Of a DNA stretch of 64,000 nt, positions 61,875 through 64,000 are shown piece after piece (position 1 is the first letter of the stretch; each line of letters begins with the position of its first letter). The stretch is taken from assembly GCA_038087015.1 (NCBI GenBank), contig JASBNA010000050.1, positions 186,001-250,000 of the forward strand. Direction: 5' to 3'. The notes under the pieces were generated by a model. It did not search any database, had not been told where the DNA came from, and saw only the letters and a program-made list of their open reading frames with translations. Both the position numbers and the translations under genes were made by a program. This stretch comes from Cerrena zonata. Lineage: Eukaryota > Basidiomycota > Agaricomycetes > Polyporales > Cerrenaceae.

Positions 61875-64000
61875 ATGTCCAGGAATGAATATCCATTTCC
61901 CATCATGTCTGCTCTAGATTCTCAGTCGTCGTCCAGCGACGACACCCTTCCTCGCGTAGCGAGTATCCAGTCAAAGTCTCAGCGATCCTCTGCATCGTCC
62001 CGGAATCCTCGTAGAGAACCCGAGCGACAGCACTACGATGGGACGCCAACCAGGTTGTTGTCACGTATGCCTCATCGCGAAGACCCGAAACATCTCAAAA
62101 CCCTCCTCGTTGTGGCCAATGATCGCTTAGAAAGTGAAACCCGCCGTGCGGATCAAGCAGAGCAAAGGGTAGTCGAAGTCCTGGAACGACTTAGGACTGC
62201 AAATGAAACGATCTCGGTCGTTCGCTCGGAAGCTTCTCGTGCTAACGAAGAACTTCGGCTTTACAAATTACAATTGGATAATGCTCAGCGCGAGATACTT
62301 AGAGCTCAGGACATTGTAGACCAGTTAACCAGTGAGAGAGAGGAGGCCGAAAGAGCGGCCGCACATGCAAGGTCAGTAGCCAGGCGATACCGGGAAGATG
62401 GCCTTATGCACAAGGCAAGAGAAGAGGGTCGACGAGAGGGATACCAAGAAGGCTACTACCAAGCAAAAACGATGAGCTACATCGTCTCTCAACCTCGACC
62501 ACGCCTCGCTAACCAGATGGTTATACAATCAACACCTTATATAGAGGACGACGAATATGAGGATGAACAACCGGAACCAATTCAAGTCCATTCCGACGAC
62601 AGGGCAGAACAGGTATTTCAACGAACTTCCACTCCGGCAAGATATCCCTCGCCTCGAACCCGTCCCCGCTCTAAGTAAGATATCAGACCCCACGACCGTG
62701 ATCCTAAGCTTACTCTTCTCAACAGTACCGCGCCATCCCGTAGTCAGCTACGTTCCGTTACACCCGCTCACATGAATGAGGCTGCTCATTTTGCGCCGAC
62801 GCTTCCTGTTCCAACTATTACTACACCTGTTAACGCTCCCTCGCCCTTCCATGCTACCTCCTCGCCTAGTCCTGCACCCCCCTCACGACCGGCAAGCCGT
62901 AGACCAGATCATGATCTTCCTCCACTTCCGATACGTAATACAGCTCCATCTCCAGTTCATCCCCCCTATGAAGTTCCACCGGACAACTACATACCTTATG
63001 CAGAGGATGTTGAGTCGATTTCACTCCCCCCTCCCCATGAATTCCGCGGCTCCATGACACCTATCGATCGAACACCTTCTGTTGCAGAACAACTCCTGGA
63101 TGATGAATCGGAACAGAATCCTTCATACGTTCGTACTAGAGACTTTGCGTATAACGACGAAAGAGACAGGCAACCTATGAACCCTCCAGTGACCCTTGGT
63201 GGTATTGGCTCGCCCCAGTCTAGGACGTCGACTCAAATATCGCAATTTGAGCTAATAGCCCCTCCCAGATCTCATTCAGCTAAGAACCCTAGACCCCCTC
63301 GTGAAGAGCCCCATCCAAGTCACATTCGGCCTCAGACTCCAATCGTCCCAGGTCGATCTACAACACCTATGCGACCTTCTTCAAGGATGGGGATGGAGGT
63401 GAGTGATAGAACGGCCGAGTAAGTCAAGTATCGCTGAGAGTTTTCTTGATCTGTCCTAGCGCGATATACGATCCCCGATGGGACCTAGAGATCGACAAGT
63501 TCCTAGTGAGTTCTCACCTTCGAGCTCTTCCTCTGGTACACCCGAAACTGTCAGTCGGAAACGTGCGGACTCTGGGAAGGCCAGTGCGTTGGAACGCCTA
63601 TTCAAGAAACGATATCGGAGCAAGCGCACTCCACCTGAAGAACGACAGTCTCTGGTACCCGAAATATTCGTGGAATCCCCTGTCAGTTTTGCAGTCATCT
63701 TATCTGATTGAGTTGTACTTATAATACGTTGTAATAGTCGACACCTGCTTCTTCTCGTGGATCCAGTCAGAGGACTACCACTGTACCTGTGCCTAACCTC
63801 CTCAGCCCAGATCATGCCAATCGACCTCTGCCTGTTCCTTCACCCTCAGACATTCTCCCTATCAATGTGGAACCTGTTCAGATAATGCACTATGAGGCTC
63901 CGGCATACATCCAGGTACCCGAGGTCGATATGCTACCCCCAAACTTCATGCCCACATCTTACAACACACAAACAAGGACGCCATCACGATCCCCTGCGCC
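61875..64000 (+). CDS. Coiled-coil, Pro/Ser-rich protein, 3' end outside window
   Basis: Exons 61875-62674, 62726-63398, one from about 63,460, and one from about 63,740 that runs off the window; phases agree. The start is MSRNEYPFPIMSALDSQSSS. Residues of roughly 75-205 are strongly heptad-like (LKTLLVVANDRLESETRRAD, ERLRTANETISVV, LRLYKLQLDNAQREILRAQD), ending in a charged AREEGRREGYQEGYYQA. The rest is Pro/Ser/Arg-rich and probably disordered (PPSRPASRRPDHDLPPLP). A basic patch ALERLFKKRYRSKRTPP is in the third exon. No catalytic domain is seen. A scaffold or cytoskeletal role is possible but unproven. Confidence 0.72.

Overview
The window is nuclear DNA of a filamentous basidiomycete, most likely an agaricomycete mushroom. 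Genes are broken by many short GT-AG introns (about 40-70 nt). The protein families are typical of Agaricomycetes: DUF6534 and DUF6535 membrane proteins, SET proteins starting MKGFF, a GPI-type thaumatin-like protein and Cyt-like proteins. No prokaryotic features are present. Exon chains below were built by hand from splice signals, reading phase and family motifs, so individual junctions can be wrong.

Layout. 1-1.6 kb: 3'-truncated SET-domain gene (-) with a decayed copy of its 5' end beside it. 2.4-4.9 kb: AAA+ ATPase (+). 5.3-7.1 kb: secreted cupredoxin-like membrane-anchored protein (-). 8.5-10.8 kb: DUF6535 membrane protein (+). 12.2-14.3 kb: unknown Ser/Pro-rich protein (-). 16.2-20.9 kb: two tandem DUF6534 seven-helix-type genes (-), one with a 1-nt deletion. 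21.7-22.8 kb: BTB protein (+). 23.0-24.6 kb: thaumatin-like protein (-). 26.2-28.5 kb: convergent pair of Cyt/volvatoxin-like pore-forming toxin genes. 29.5-35.9 kb: complete, very young Ty3/gypsy chromovirus (-) with apparently identical 389-bp LTRs and a GATAG target duplication. 37.1-40.4 kb: MULE/SWIM transposase gene (+). 40.6-43.0 kb: broken partial copy of the RNA polymerase II largest subunit (-). 43.4-46.5 kb: two unknown genes. 46.6-51.2 kb: four tandem related genes (-), two open and two broken. 51.6-60.4 kb: LDB17/SPIN90-like gene followed by beta-1,3-glucan synthase FKS1 (+). 61.9-64 kb: start of a coiled-coil, Pro/Ser-rich protein (+).

The most unusual item is the 46.6-51.2 kb array. 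Its members look like a retropepsin fold captured from a Ty3/gypsy element. The C-terminal LG-x-D-W signature is kept, but the catalytic D-S/T-G-A has become D-F-R-F, and an Arg/Gly-rich tract has been added at the N-terminus of the intact copies. I know of no named family with this architecture; a profile search would settle it.

The left two thirds is accessory in character: tandem duplications, relics, transposons and secreted or defence-type proteins. The LDB17-FKS1 end is core gene territory (cortical actin/endocytosis and cell wall). One-base lesions occur in both FKS1 and one DUF6534 gene. Because FKS1 is normally essential, residual base errors in the assembly have to be considered for both.
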